A program made the position numbers and the translations under genes. The notes below the pieces were generated by a model. It had not been told where the DNA came from. It worked only from the letters and a program-made list of their open reading frames with translations, and made no database searches. From Rhizobium glycinendophyticum (GTDB lineage: Bacteria > Pseudomonadota > Alphaproteobacteria > Rhizobiales > Rhizobiaceae), in contig NZ_VFYP01000006.1 in the NCBI RefSeq assembly GCF_006443685.1, positions 1-64,000 on the forward strand: 64,000 nucleotides of DNA. Reading direction: 5' to 3'. This document shows positions 28,028-36,674 of this stretch, piece after piece (the stretch's first letter is position 1; the number at the start of each line of letters is the position of its first letter).

Positions 28028-30304
28028 ATGGGGGTGGGTGTGCGGATTTCGAAAATACAGGTCACCAATTTCCGTTTGCTTCACAAAGTGACGCTGCAAT
28101 TGGAGCCTACTACTACAGTCATCGTCGGCCGCAATAATTGCGGGAAGACCTCGCTCTCTGACGTCATCCGAAAGTTCCTAGAAGACAAGTCGGGATTTGA
28201 AATAGAAGACTTTTCCAGTGCTTGTTACGACCAGTTCTGCGCGGCACTTCGCGCATACAACAAGGGTGCGCCCGAACCAGAGATCCGCGCGCTCATCCCG
28301 TACCTCGAGCTGCGGATTCACGTCTTCTATGATCCAGGCATGCCCGCGTTTGGGGCTTTAGAAGAATTTGTGATAGACACCGACGATGCCTGCACGGAAG
28401 CGGTTGTGGTGTGTCGCCGCGCGCTAGGGGACGGGTCGATCAAAGCGCTCTTCGAAGGCCATGAGGGGCTGACGCTCGAAGGTGCGGACGAGAGTGTGTC
28501 GGAGGCGGATCGCCTAGTGTGGTTTCGAACGCTCGCCGAGCGAGTGCCGGAGCTGTTCGTCACTCAAATGTGGGCCGAAGACCCCAACGACGCTGCAAAC
28601 ACGCGAGAAGTCTCGCCGAAGGCTGTGAACGGCCTGCTATCACTTGGTTTCATTAATGCTCAGCGGGCAGTTGATGGCACAGGAGGGCGCGAGACGGATG
28701 TCCTCGCAAAGGTCTTGGAAGGCCTCTTCGCGAGCGCTTCGATTGCGACTGCTGACGGAGAGCAGCGCGACATCGCCGAAAGCCTGAAAAAGGCGGTCGA
28801 CCAGATCCAGAGCGACATTGATAGCGATTTCAAGAAGCAGCTCAGGAAGCTGATGCCAACCATTGCTGACTTCGGTTATCCGGGGCTCGACAGCGCTCCG
28901 CTCCTGCCTGAAACGAAGCTTGATGTCGGCAAGCTGCTCTCGAACTTCACCCGGGTTCAGTACGAAGGCTATTCCGGCGTGCAGCTCCCCGAGGCATACA
29001 ATGGCCTAGGCTTCCGCAATCTCCTCTACATCCTTCTCCGCATCGTCGGCTTCTATCGGAAGTACCGCGCCGAGCCGCAGGCGCCCGGCCTGCAGCTCAT
29101 CGTCATCGAAGAACCCGAGGCGCATCTGCACCCGCAAATGCAGGAGGTTTTTATTCGGCAATTGCCCGCGATTGTAGCCAAACTCTGCAAGGGCGAGGCG
29201 GACGAAGAACCAAAGCCATGGCCGGTACAGTTCATCGTCTCAACTCACTCGCCACACATCGCGAATGAGGCGAGCTTCGATACGATCCGCTACTTCGCCG
29301 TGACATCGAAGGGGCAGCCCATTGGCGTGAGGTGCACGGATGTGCGCGATCTTAGCACCGGCATAAAAGATCTGGGGGAGCCAGCCCAGAAATTCCTGCA
29401 CCAATACCTTACGCTGACGCGCTGCGATCTGTTCTTTGCGGATAAGGCGATCCTGATCGAAGGTACGACAGAGCGGCTCATGCTGCCCCGGATCATCCGC
29501 GCGCTGGACGCTGCGGACGAGGAGTTGAAGCTAACCAGCCAATACATTACGATCATGGAAGTCGGCGGCGCGTACGCGCATCTTTTCAAGCCGCTGCTCG
29601 AGTTCATCGGGCTGCGAAGCCTGATCGTGACTGACATCGATGCCGTAGAAAAAAAGCCAAGCGGCAAGTGGGAGGCCTGCCCCGTCCACGTCGGTAAGAC
29701 CACGAGCAACAGCTGCATCAAGCACTGGTTCGGTTCGGGTGGCGACGATGACGATGTGGGCGAGGAGGAGGAAGGAGCTGGCGACGTGTTGGTCCTCGTG
29801 CCGGCCGAGGGGGTGGACGAGACGGCAGCCGTGTCGGAGCAGCAAACTGGAACAGCGCCGACGAGCGCCCCGGACAGCACCCCCAAGGCGAAGAAGGCTC
29901 CTCTGGACCTTGCAGTCGTTCGCGTAGCAACGGATGCTGACAAGATTCGTGGAGCGGTTCGGTTGGCCTACCAAGTGCCGGAAGTCGAAGGCGGTCCCTG
30001 CGGTCGAACGTTCGAAGACGCCTTCATCCTCGCCAATCCGACGCTCTTCAATCTGGCGACCGGCACGCCTGACGTGATGGCCACGGCAGCGGAAACTGAG
30101 GCGAAGAAGCATAAGAAGTCCAAGTTCGCGCTCAGGTATGCCATCGATGTAACGAGCTGGACGACGCCGAAATATATCGCTGACGGGCTGCGCTGGCTCG
30201 CGGTCAATACGGTTGCGGAGGTAGATCCTGGCGTCGTGACGGCTGCGATGGCGCATGTCGAAGCTGCGGCCGCCAACGAAGGCGGCAGTGGAGCAGGTGC
30301 ATGA
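28028..30304 (+). CDS. OLD-family ATP-dependent endonuclease (GajA-like)
   Basis: About 758 residues from ATG 28028 (GTG 28040 is also plausible). The N-terminal ABC-type ATPase has RISKIQVTNFRLLHKV, Walker A VGRNNCGKTSL, and Walker B VIEEPEAHLHPQMQEVF followed by FIVSTHSPHIANEA. The C-terminal TOPRIM nuclease has ILIEGTTERLMLP (Glu) and IVTDIDAVEKKP (DxD). This is the class 2 OLD architecture. Between the TOPRIM strands lies an acidic, Pro/Ala-rich insert of about 60 residues (29735-29900) that looks disordered. The stop overlaps the helicase start (ATGA). With a UvrD-like partner this matches Gabija-type anti-phage systems, though it is longer than typical GajA. Confidence 0.85.
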   Translation: MGVGVRISKIQVTNFRLLHKVTLQLEPTTTVIVGRNNCGKTSLSDVIRKFLEDKSGFEIEDFSSACYDQFCAALRAYNKGAPEPEIRALIPYLELRIHVFYDPGMPAFGALEEFVIDTDDACTEAVVVCRRALGDGSIKALFEGHEGLTLEGADESVSEADRLVWFRTLAERVPELFVTQMWAEDPNDAANTREVSPKAVNGLLSLGFINAQRAVDGTGGRETDVLAKVLEGLFASASIATADGEQRDIAESLKKAVDQIQSDIDSDFKKQLRKLMPTIADFGYPGLDSAPLLPETKLDVGKLLSNFTRVQYEGYSGVQLPEAYNGLGFRNLLYILLRIVGFYRKYRAEPQAPGLQLIVIEEPEAHLHPQMQEVFIRQLPAIVAKLCKGEADEEPKPWPVQFIVSTHSPHIANEASFDTIRYFAVTSKGQPIGVRCTDVRDLSTGIKDLGEPAQKFLHQYLTLTRCDLFFADKAILIEGTTERLMLPRIIRALDAADEELKLTSQYITIMEVGGAYAHLFKPLLEFIGLRSLIVTDIDAVEKKPSGKWEACPVHVGKTTSNSCIKHWFGSGGDDDDVGEEEEGAGDVLVLVPAEGVDETAAVSEQQTGTAPTSAPDSTPKAKKAPLDLAVVRVATDADKIRGAVRLAYQVPEVEGGPCGRTFEDAFILANPTLFNLATGTPDVMATAAETEAKKHKKSKFALRYAIDVTSWTTPKYIADGLRWLAVNTVAEVDPGVVTAAMAHVEAAAANEGGSGAGA

Positions 30305-32085
30305 GCGAGGAGCTGCAACTCAATCCTGCCGAGGCCGCCGCTGCGGAAGCGTGGAGCAAGCTGCAATCGCACCTGAAAGACGGCTCCAGCTTCGTTTTCG
30401 AAGCCGGCGCAGGCGCAGGCAAAACCTACTCGTTGATTGCGGCCCTGCGTCATATTCTCGCCGACCGCGCACGGGAGTTAATCAGGCGTCATCAGCAGGT
30501 AGCCTGCATCACATACACGAACGTCGCGCGGGACATGATCATTGCCCAGACTGATGGTCATCCTGCGATCTACTGCGAGACAACCCACGCCTTTGCTTGG
30601 TTTCTCATTAGTGGATTTCAGAAGCGGCTCATTGAACTGGTGCCGACCCTAGCAGGCTGGCAGGGGCGCACGGATGAGCTCGCGAATGCTGCCGACGACA
30701 CCGCGCCATCGAATCCTGACGCGCCGCCTACGTCGGGGATTAATGCGGTTGGATATGCTCTCGGCCGGCGGTCCATCGAGGGTCGCACGGCCAAACTGCA
30801 CCACGATGATATATTCCCGCTCTTCATCGAGCTGATGAACTCGACGAAGTTTCGGAACGCACTGACGAGCCGTTTCCCGATCATCCTCGTTGACGAATAT
30901 CAGGACACGAATGAGGAGGTAGTTGCGGCTTTCAAAAAGCACTTCCTCGGGAAGCCAGGCGCACCGCAGTTCGGGTTCTTTGGCGATCACTGGCAGAAGA
31001 TTTACGGCGATGGCTGCGGTTCAATCCAACACGCGTCGCTGAAGCGTGTAGACAAAAAGGCGAACTTCCGCAGTGCAAAGCCGATCGTCGACTGTTTGAA
31101 CAAGATCAGGCCGGATCTGAAGCAAGCGCCTCGCGATCCAGACTCGACAGCAGTAGTCAGGCTGTTTCACACCAATGCTTGGATCGGGACGCGACGGACA
31201 GGCGCCCATTGGGGCGGCGACTTGCCGGAGCCAAAGGCGGCTGCCGCATTCCAAGCGACGAAAGAGGCGCTGATCGCGGAGGGGTGGGATTTTAAATCAG
31301 ACACCAAGGTCCTGATGCTCACGCACCGGGCGCTCGCAAACGAGTTAGGCTACGCATCGATGCGCGACGTGTTCCGTTTCAACGATTCCTTCGCTCGCAA
31401 GGGCAACGACGTGATCAAGTACTTCCACGAACACCTTGAGCCGGCGGCGAAGGCGTTCCTCGGAAAGCGCTTCGGGGCGATGTTTCATTATATCGACACC
31501 CAGCGCCCCGTGATGAAAGGTCCGGCTGACAAAGCGCGCTGGTCAACGGTGATGAGCCGCCTTTGCGAGCTTCGAGAGGCAGGGACAGTCGGCGACGTTA
31601 TCGTTCACCTTCAAAACTCTGGCCTGCCGCTTCTCGGCGAGGCAGTGAGCCGGATAGAAAACGACCTGGCGATGGCAAAGCAGGGTCAGGAGCCTTTGAG
31701 CGATCGCCTTCAAGAACTCGATAAGCTCCACGCAGTCCGGTATAGGGAGATCATCGCACTCTGCGAATATCTCGACGGGCACTCGCCCTTCGAGACCAAG
31801 CACGGCGTCAAGGGAGACCAGTTTGAGAACGTGCTGGTCGTGTTCGGCCGGGGCTGGTCGGATTACGACTTTAACGCCTTCCTAGAGATGGTGGGTGATC
31901 CGCACCGCATTGCACAGGAGCGTGATCGCTACGAGCGCTACCGGAACCTCTTCTACGTCGCGGTATCAAGGCCCAAGCGTCGGCTTGCCCTGCTGTTCAC
32001 CCAGCGCCTAACGCCGAGCGCCATGACGACGCTAACGAACTGGTTTCATGGTCATCCGATCCAGGATCTCGGTAGCACGCTCTGA
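30301..32085 (+). CDS. UvrD-family helicase (GajB-like)
   Basis: A 594-residue SF1 helicase. Walker A is AGAGAGKTYSLIAAL, Walker B ILVDEYQDTNEE, motif III FGDHWQKIYG, motif IV NFRSAKPIV, motif V KHGVKGDQFENVLVVFG and motif VI NLFYVAVSRPKRRL. All motifs seem intact. It overlaps the OLD-nuclease stop by four bases, so the two are co-translated. In Gabija, the helicase partner works with the OLD nuclease against phage DNA; the role here is inferred from that pairing. Confidence 0.87.
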   Translation: MSEELQLNPAEAAAAEAWSKLQSHLKDGSSFVFEAGAGAGKTYSLIAALRHILADRARELIRRHQQVACITYTNVARDMIIAQTDGHPAIYCETTHAFAWFLISGFQKRLIELVPTLAGWQGRTDELANAADDTAPSNPDAPPTSGINAVGYALGRRSIEGRTAKLHHDDIFPLFIELMNSTKFRNALTSRFPIILVDEYQDTNEEVVAAFKKHFLGKPGAPQFGFFGDHWQKIYGDGCGSIQHASLKRVDKKANFRSAKPIVDCLNKIRPDLKQAPRDPDSTAVVRLFHTNAWIGTRRTGAHWGGDLPEPKAAAAFQATKEALIAEGWDFKSDTKVLMLTHRALANELGYASMRDVFRFNDSFARKGNDVIKYFHEHLEPAAKAFLGKRFGAMFHYIDTQRPVMKGPADKARWSTVMSRLCELREAGTVGDVIVHLQNSGLPLLGEAVSRIENDLAMAKQGQEPLSDRLQELDKLHAVRYREIIALCEYLDGHSPFETKHGVKGDQFENVLVVFGRGWSDYDFNAFLEMVGDPHRIAQERDRYERYRNLFYVAVSRPKRRLALLFTQRLTPSAMTTLTNWFHGHPIQDLGSTL

Positions 32086-32477
32086 TGGGGTAGGTTGGTA
32101 CGACGGGGAAATGCGAGGTCATCGATGATGTCACCCCTTCGCGCAAGCCACGCACGCGACCTATCGCAGGAGGTCAATGGCCCGCTGCATATCAGCCTTT
32201 TTGAGTGATTGTTGGCAACGACTGCTTTTGTGCAGTCGCAACGCGAACTCGATGTCCGAAACGAAGGCGCAAAGCTGCCGTCGCCCGGGAAGGCATCTCG
32301 CGCCGTGCCGCCGTTCGGCCAACCCACTTCGCCTTGAAGGGATATGAACCTGCGACCCACTTGCTCGAACGGCTAAAATCTATCGTATCGTCAACAATTT
32401 GGCCTTCAGCATCTCGCAGAAAAGCAGCCAACACAATGCTACACCCGCAGCGTTTACACAGAGCAGATTGTAGGCTG
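32086..32477. other. Spacer between helicase and HD gene
   Basis: A minus-strand frame at 32192-32497 (about 101 codons, with a CKRCGC cysteine cluster) overlaps the HD gene 3' end by 20 bases and could be a small downstream gene, but it has no clear ribosome site. Part of the stretch (32259-32350) resembles 23980-24070. No terminator is obvious. Confidence 0.35.
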
Positions 32478-33086
32478 TCAAGAAGCAGCCATTTCAAACT
32501 CAGAAGGTGCCAGCTCCCAGAAGCGGTTCAGAAAATCCTTCGCAGCGATATACGGATCCTTTGGTTCAATGAGGAAGTCAAAGGGCACCGTTCTGTCGGA
32601 ATCCCCCCAAGGCCGTCCATCCCAATTCAATAGTTGCTCTCGCTCACTCGCCCAAAGCCGAACATCGTATGGTTTGATCGCATCGATGTCTTCGGCCGCC
32701 ACACGAAAGCGTCGTTCGATTGCAGCGGCACAGGACTTTTCGATTATTTTGTAACACGGTAGCATCGACTTAAGGGGCGAGGTCAAGTCTCCGCAAACGA
32801 CTTCTCCACTTTCGTGCATCAAAGCCGCGTAAGCCAGATCGGCCGGGACCAGCCTACTCAAGATTTCACAGTGCTGAGCCACAGAATAGAACACTCGCTG
32901 CCCTGTGCGTTTGTTCACACACTGGCCCGAAAAGCGGCCGGTGAATGCTAGGCCGTACGCGTAGTCCTCGATTGTCAGGCCATCCGCTTCGGGATGTGCG
33001 TAATCGAAATAGCTGCCGGATCCGAGCAGCATGGTCGGACCTGCCTCCCGCCGAATTGTGACCGAGGTCGTCGTATCGTCATTCAC
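32478..33086 (-). CDS. HD-superfamily phosphohydrolase (YfbR/DatZ-like)
   Basis: About 202 residues from GTG 33086, which has GGAGGAATTC at a normal distance; ATG 33116 lies upstream of that ribosome site and is less likely. The core reads FTGRFSGQCVNKRTGQRVFY, SVAQHCEILSRLVPADLAYA and ALMHESGEVVCGDLTSPLK. These match phage and bacterial HD nucleotidases acting on dNMP/dNTP, with the HD dyad replaced by His-Glu (H91-E92) and E95 and D100 kept. It is divergent from a PurZ-like gene with 96 bases between, the same pair of activities (HD dATPase plus PurZ) that aminoadenine phages use. Substrate is inference. Confidence 0.8.
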   Translation of the reverse strand: MNDDTTTSVTIRREAGPTMLLGSGSYFDYAHPEADGLTIEDYAYGLAFTGRFSGQCVNKRTGQRVFYSVAQHCEILSRLVPADLAYAALMHESGEVVCGDLTSPLKSMLPCYKIIEKSCAAAIERRFRVAAEDIDAIKPYDVRLWASEREQLLNWDGRPWGDSDRTVPFDFLIEPKDPYIAAKDFLNRFWELAPSEFEMAAS

Positions 33087-33182
33087 TTTTTGAATTCCTC
33101 CGCTACCGCATTGCACGAGCTTCGCCTTTCGAAGCTAAGGCAAGTGTTGTAGTGTTCGAACAAATCAGGAGAGGTCATTAGC

Positions 33183-34223
33183 ATGCCTGTGTCAGTTGTT
33201 GTAGGCGGCCAATTTGGTTCCGAGGGGAAAGGCAAAGTTGCCCAATTCATTGTTCGCAGCCAATCCGCTGCGGCAGTTGTTCGCGTCGGTGGCCCCAATT
33301 CCGGCCATACAGCAATGGACTGCGCGGGTCATTTGGTTACGCTTCGCCAACTACCCGCTGCGGCGATCTCGACTGAAGCTATGATCTTTCTACCGGCCGG
33401 AAGTCTCATCGACACAGCGCTCTTGCTGAAGGAGATCCAACTTCTGGGTGTCTCACCGCGTAGGTTGCGGATTGATGCCAACGCCTCACTTGTCACAGAA
33501 CAACACAAACAGGTCGAGCGCGACGAGGCGCTGGTTGAGACCATTGGCTCTACAGCTTCTGGCACAGGCGCCTCCTTACGTGAGCGCCTGTCGCGTGCCA
33601 AATTTCATCGATTGGCAAGGCATGAGCCGGAACTACAGGCATACATCGAGGAAAACACTGCGGCTTCCCTCCGTAATCTTTTAGCAGCGGGAGAACGGGT
33701 GGTTTTGGAGGGAACGCAAGGGTTCGGGCTTTCCTTGTGGCGGACACGTGACTTCCCGTTCGCAACCAGCCGGGATACGAGCGCGGCCGCATTCGTTTCC
33801 GAGGCAGGCTTAGCGCCACACGACGTGGATGACGTAGTGATGACACTGCGGAGTTTTCCTATTCGCGTCGGAGGTAACTCCGGCCCTCTACCCAACGAGA
33901 TTGATTGGCCAATTCTTGCAAAGGAGGCGGAGCTTGATCCGGATTATCGCGAGTTGACCTCGGCAACGCATCGAGTGAGACGGATAGCCCGATTTGATGA
34001 GCAAGTTGTCAAGGACGCGATTATCAGCAACCGACCGCATCGCATTTTTATGAACCATATGGACTATGTTGATCCAAGATGGCGCAGCGCTGGTACGAGT
34101 GAACGCTCGACACGTTTCGTCGAGGATATTGAGCGACGCATTGGTCAATCGATTGATTACCTGGGATACGGGCCTGATGTGACCAAAAGAAGTGACCACG
34201 TTCGACTTAAGCGAAGCGCCTAA
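33183..34223 (+). CDS. PurZ-like adenylosuccinate synthetase homologue
   Basis: A 346-residue member of the PurA superfamily, shorter than PurA (about 430). The P-loop-like start is VVVGGQFGSEGKGK: the PurA catalytic Asp13 is Ser13 here, the substitution that marks PurZ, the phage enzyme that joins aspartate to dGMP on the way to 2-aminoadenine. His42 (GGPNSGHT) is kept, and STASGTGAS, LEGTQGFGLSL and FPIRVGGNSGPLP align with PurA/PurZ motifs. AGGAGAGG precedes the ATG. The stop overlaps the next ATG by one base (TAATG). No phage structural genes are nearby. PurZ identity is well supported by Ser13 but needs a tree. Confidence 0.82.
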   Translation: MPVSVVVGGQFGSEGKGKVAQFIVRSQSAAAVVRVGGPNSGHTAMDCAGHLVTLRQLPAAAISTEAMIFLPAGSLIDTALLLKEIQLLGVSPRRLRIDANASLVTEQHKQVERDEALVETIGSTASGTGASLRERLSRAKFHRLARHEPELQAYIEENTAASLRNLLAAGERVVLEGTQGFGLSLWRTRDFPFATSRDTSAAAFVSEAGLAPHDVDDVVMTLRSFPIRVGGNSGPLPNEIDWPILAKEAELDPDYRELTSATHRVRRIARFDEQVVKDAIISNRPHRIFMNHMDYVDPRWRSAGTSERSTRFVEDIERRIGQSIDYLGYGPDVTKRSDHVRLKRSA

Positions 34224-35245
34224 TGGAAGTTTCTCTTAAAGAATTTCATCGAGAGGTTCGCGCACTCGAGTTGTTGGTCGCGGGCGGAGGTGCTGAACTA
34301 CCGGAGCGAGTTGAGTCGCTGAAGACGTTCGATCCTTATCCAGATATTCCTCCGGCCTTGCTCAATGCCGGGCACTTGGCGACTTACGGCATCGTCGCGG
34401 GTATGATCCAGCCGTTCGATGCTACACGCTTAGAAAAGCCGGCGACCTATCTGGTTGCCGCGAAGGGCCCATGTAGATATAGAGATGAGCAGGGCAATAT
34501 TGAACGCTTTGTGCTGTCGAATGATCCAAATGATCGAGACAAGGAGGTTGAAGAAGTTCGAGACCATGTTCGAATTGCGCCGAACTCTGTTTGTTTCGTT
34601 ACCCTCGAACCAGAGTTTCATATGCCGGCTTACATCGGCGCCCGGTTTAATTTGATGATTCGCGATGTCTATCGCGGCCTCCTTGTCGGTACAGGGCCCT
34701 TGGTAGATCCCGGTTTTTCGGGCAGGCTCTCAATCCCGATACACAACTTCACGACCCGCGAATACTTCATCCGCGCGGGTGAGGGTCTAGTGTATTTTGA
34801 GTTTACGAAGCTCAGTTGGCTGAACGATCCGCTGCAGGCGCCACCCGCTTGGTTGCCTCCGAAGATCGACAACCAACCTCCTTTTCCAGGATCGAAAAAT
34901 CGACGGAAGAGCATTGATCACTACCTCGATGAAGCGACTGGGGGCGGCCCCCCCCAAAACGCAATTGGAGATGAGATCGCCAAGCTAAGGAAGTACGCCG
35001 ACGACGCAAAGCGCCTTCTTCGGATCTACTCTGTAGCAGGTGTCGCCGCTGCAGTGAGTCTTCTCTATTCAGGCTGGTCACTTTATAGCGCGGCGCAGCA
35101 GTTTGTGCAGTCTGCTCAAACGGAGATGCGGGAGCGAGCCGAAAGTGCTGATGATGCAATCATAGAACTGCGCAACAATCTAGCTGACGCGCAAAAACGC
35201 ATAGCACAGCTGGAGAACGTTCCTCAGCCAGCGCCGAGAAGATAG
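34223..35245 (+). CDS. dCTP deaminase/dUTPase-fold protein with membrane anchor
   Basis: A 340-residue protein. Residues 120-200 form a dCTP deaminase/dUTPase-like trimeric barrel: PAYIGARFNLMIRDVYRGLL, GTGPLVDPGFSGRLSIPI, HNFTTREYFIRAGEGLVYFE. DPGFSG (162-167) is kept, but the R-S-S triad is RFN and the catalytic glutamate of LELFN-type dCTP deaminases is Ile (IPIHN), so catalysis as deaminase looks lost. A membrane segment (269-291) and a coiled coil (about 296-332) follow. It is coupled to the PurZ-like gene. I infer a nucleotide-sensing, membrane-tethered component. Confidence 0.72.
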   Translation: MEVSLKEFHREVRALELLVAGGGAELPERVESLKTFDPYPDIPPALLNAGHLATYGIVAGMIQPFDATRLEKPATYLVAAKGPCRYRDEQGNIERFVLSNDPNDRDKEVEEVRDHVRIAPNSVCFVTLEPEFHMPAYIGARFNLMIRDVYRGLLVGTGPLVDPGFSGRLSIPIHNFTTREYFIRAGEGLVYFEFTKLSWLNDPLQAPPAWLPPKIDNQPPFPGSKNRRKSIDHYLDEATGGGPPQNAIGDEIAKLRKYADDAKRLLRIYSVAGVAAAVSLLYSGWSLYSAAQQFVQSAQTEMRERAESADDAIIELRNNLADAQKRIAQLENVPQPAPRR

Positions 35246-35261
35246 CAGTTTGTGGAACGGC

Positions 35262-35561
35262 TTATGGGGCCTTCGGTACCGAGACTTGCGCGGCATCATT
35301 CCGAGCGCTTCTCATTTGTTGAGAAGCGAAAACAGTGACGAGCAGAAAGCTTCCGAATCCAATGAAATAAACTGCGAAAAGGCCGAGCGCAGCACGTCCG
35401 AGCATCGACTGCCAAGTGATGCGTGGAGAGGAAAGACCGGTCATGGAGCGTGTAGGGCACACAAGTCTCCAGCCAAACCATAGGCATAGGCCAGCAAACG
35501 TTACGACGAGGAGCCGCTCCAGTGAATCGACGAGTTCGGCGAGGCTATGGTGGTCCAGCAT
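35262..35561 (-). CDS. Small membrane protein
   Basis: A 99-residue protein with GAGGG before the ATG. Two hydrophobic stretches (LLVVTFAGLCLWFGWRLV and AALGLFAVYFIGFGSFLLVT) suggest two membrane helices. It converges on the PurZ operon from the right. Not recognised as a family; it may belong to the PurZ module or be an independent small gene. Confidence 0.5.
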   Translation of the reverse strand: MLDHHSLAELVDSLERLLVVTFAGLCLWFGWRLVCPTRSMTGLSSPRITWQSMLGRAALGLFAVYFIGFGSFLLVTVFASQQMRSARNDAAQVSVPKAP

Positions 35562-35913
35562 GCAAATCCCTCGTCAAGATACGGGGGCACGATGGCTCCG
35601 CATACTTGCAAACTTTTCGCATAAAAGTGCGTGAGAGCTCTTAAACGTTGCAAAGATTAATTTCAACGCGGCGATAGCGCTGGCCAGCAGTTTCTGTTGG
35701 CACAGTAAACGGGTGCTATCACAAGTCTATGCCCTAAGATTCTTCGCGTCGGTACACCGTAGATCCACAAAGAGCCACCTGAGAAATCCAGTTCGACACA
35801 ATCGCCGAGCGAGAGGAATCAGATTACTCTCGGAAAATCCAGCATCCGATTCGCTTTATTTTAATCGGATGGGGTTCCGCTTTTCTCTGCGCCGAACGAT
35901 GAGTGAATGTTGA
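35562..35913. other. Intergenic region before the sigma-like gene
   Basis: This 352-base, relatively AT-rich stretch separates the small membrane protein from the sigma-like gene and probably holds the promoter of the latter. A 66-codon plus frame ends exactly before the sigma-like ATG but lacks a ribosome site and pattern. No terminator or repeat stands out. Confidence 0.4.
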
Positions 35914-36672
35914 ATGACAAGCGACGGCTACCAAGACGATCCTGATCTACAACCATTAACCTTGGCGCAAGACGATGGAACACTGCTGTACAGGCCAACC
36001 GAGTTGGTCGACGAGCTCAGGGAGCTACTACAAAAACCTCGCGGAGGGCTTGCCAAAGCGAAGGCGAATATTTCGAGCGCCGCTCTGGTCCACATAATGC
36101 GGAACTTGCGACCTAACCGCGAAGAATCTTGGTATTTCGAACTTTGGAACGAGCTTGTGAGCCGAGCGAAGGGCCTCGCGTTCAGACGGGCCTCGGGTTT
36201 GTCGAAGCAACAGGCTAGCGACGTAGCGCAGGAAGTATGCGATTGGCTCCATGAGCTTGTCTTTTCTGGTACCAATAATGCCGATGTTCTTGAGGCCTTT
36301 TTCGGAACGTCTGTGTTCCGGAAGAGCGTCGATGAGATCAGAAAGCTGAAGCGCCGGGAAAGTGTTGAACGTAACGAAACGGACTTCGAAGTGGGAGAGC
36401 GGTCAGCGCGGGATTGGATCGATAACGCTGGATACAGAAACGCCGGGCATTCCATGCCGCGTGCCGAAGCCGCAGCGCGAGTGGCTGCCGTGATGGCACG
36501 GTTGACCGAGCGGGAGCAAGCCGCTGTGAATGCGGTCTACGTGGAAGGCCTTCAGCAGAAATCGAACGATCCGAACGAGATGACCGCCGCCAAGAAACTC
36601 AACGTGAGCTCCCGTAGGATAGGTGAGCTCCTGGCAAACGCCCGGAAAAGAGCCTCGGGAGACGAGGAATAG
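35914..36672 (+). CDS. Sigma-70-like factor
   Basis: A 252-residue protein with a sigma-2-like region (ELWNELVSRAKGLAFRRASG, LSKQQASDVAQEVCDWLHEL) and a sigma-4-like helix-turn-helix (RLTEREQAAVNAVYVEGLQ, MTAAKKLNVSSRRIGELLAN). The layout resembles ECF/SigJ-like factors but the first 75 residues are unlike either. No Shine-Dalgarno is obvious before the ATG at 35914. It heads a three-gene unit with an unknown protein and an ImmA/IrrE-helicase fusion, so it may direct their transcription. Confidence 0.7.
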   Translation: MTSDGYQDDPDLQPLTLAQDDGTLLYRPTELVDELRELLQKPRGGLAKAKANISSAALVHIMRNLRPNREESWYFELWNELVSRAKGLAFRRASGLSKQQASDVAQEVCDWLHELVFSGTNNADVLEAFFGTSVFRKSVDEIRKLKRRESVERNETDFEVGERSARDWIDNAGYRNAGHSMPRAEAAARVAAVMARLTEREQAAVNAVYVEGLQQKSNDPNEMTAAKKLNVSSRRIGELLANARKRASGDEE

Positions 36673-36674
36673 AT

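Noticed and set aside
29531..30256. Minus-strand frame of 241 codons
   Set aside because: Antisense shadow of the OLD nuclease; no domain pattern.
32192..32497. Minus-strand 101-codon frame with CKRCGC cluster
   Set aside because: No ribosome site, overlaps the HD gene, and part of it belongs to a degenerate repeat; kept only as a note.
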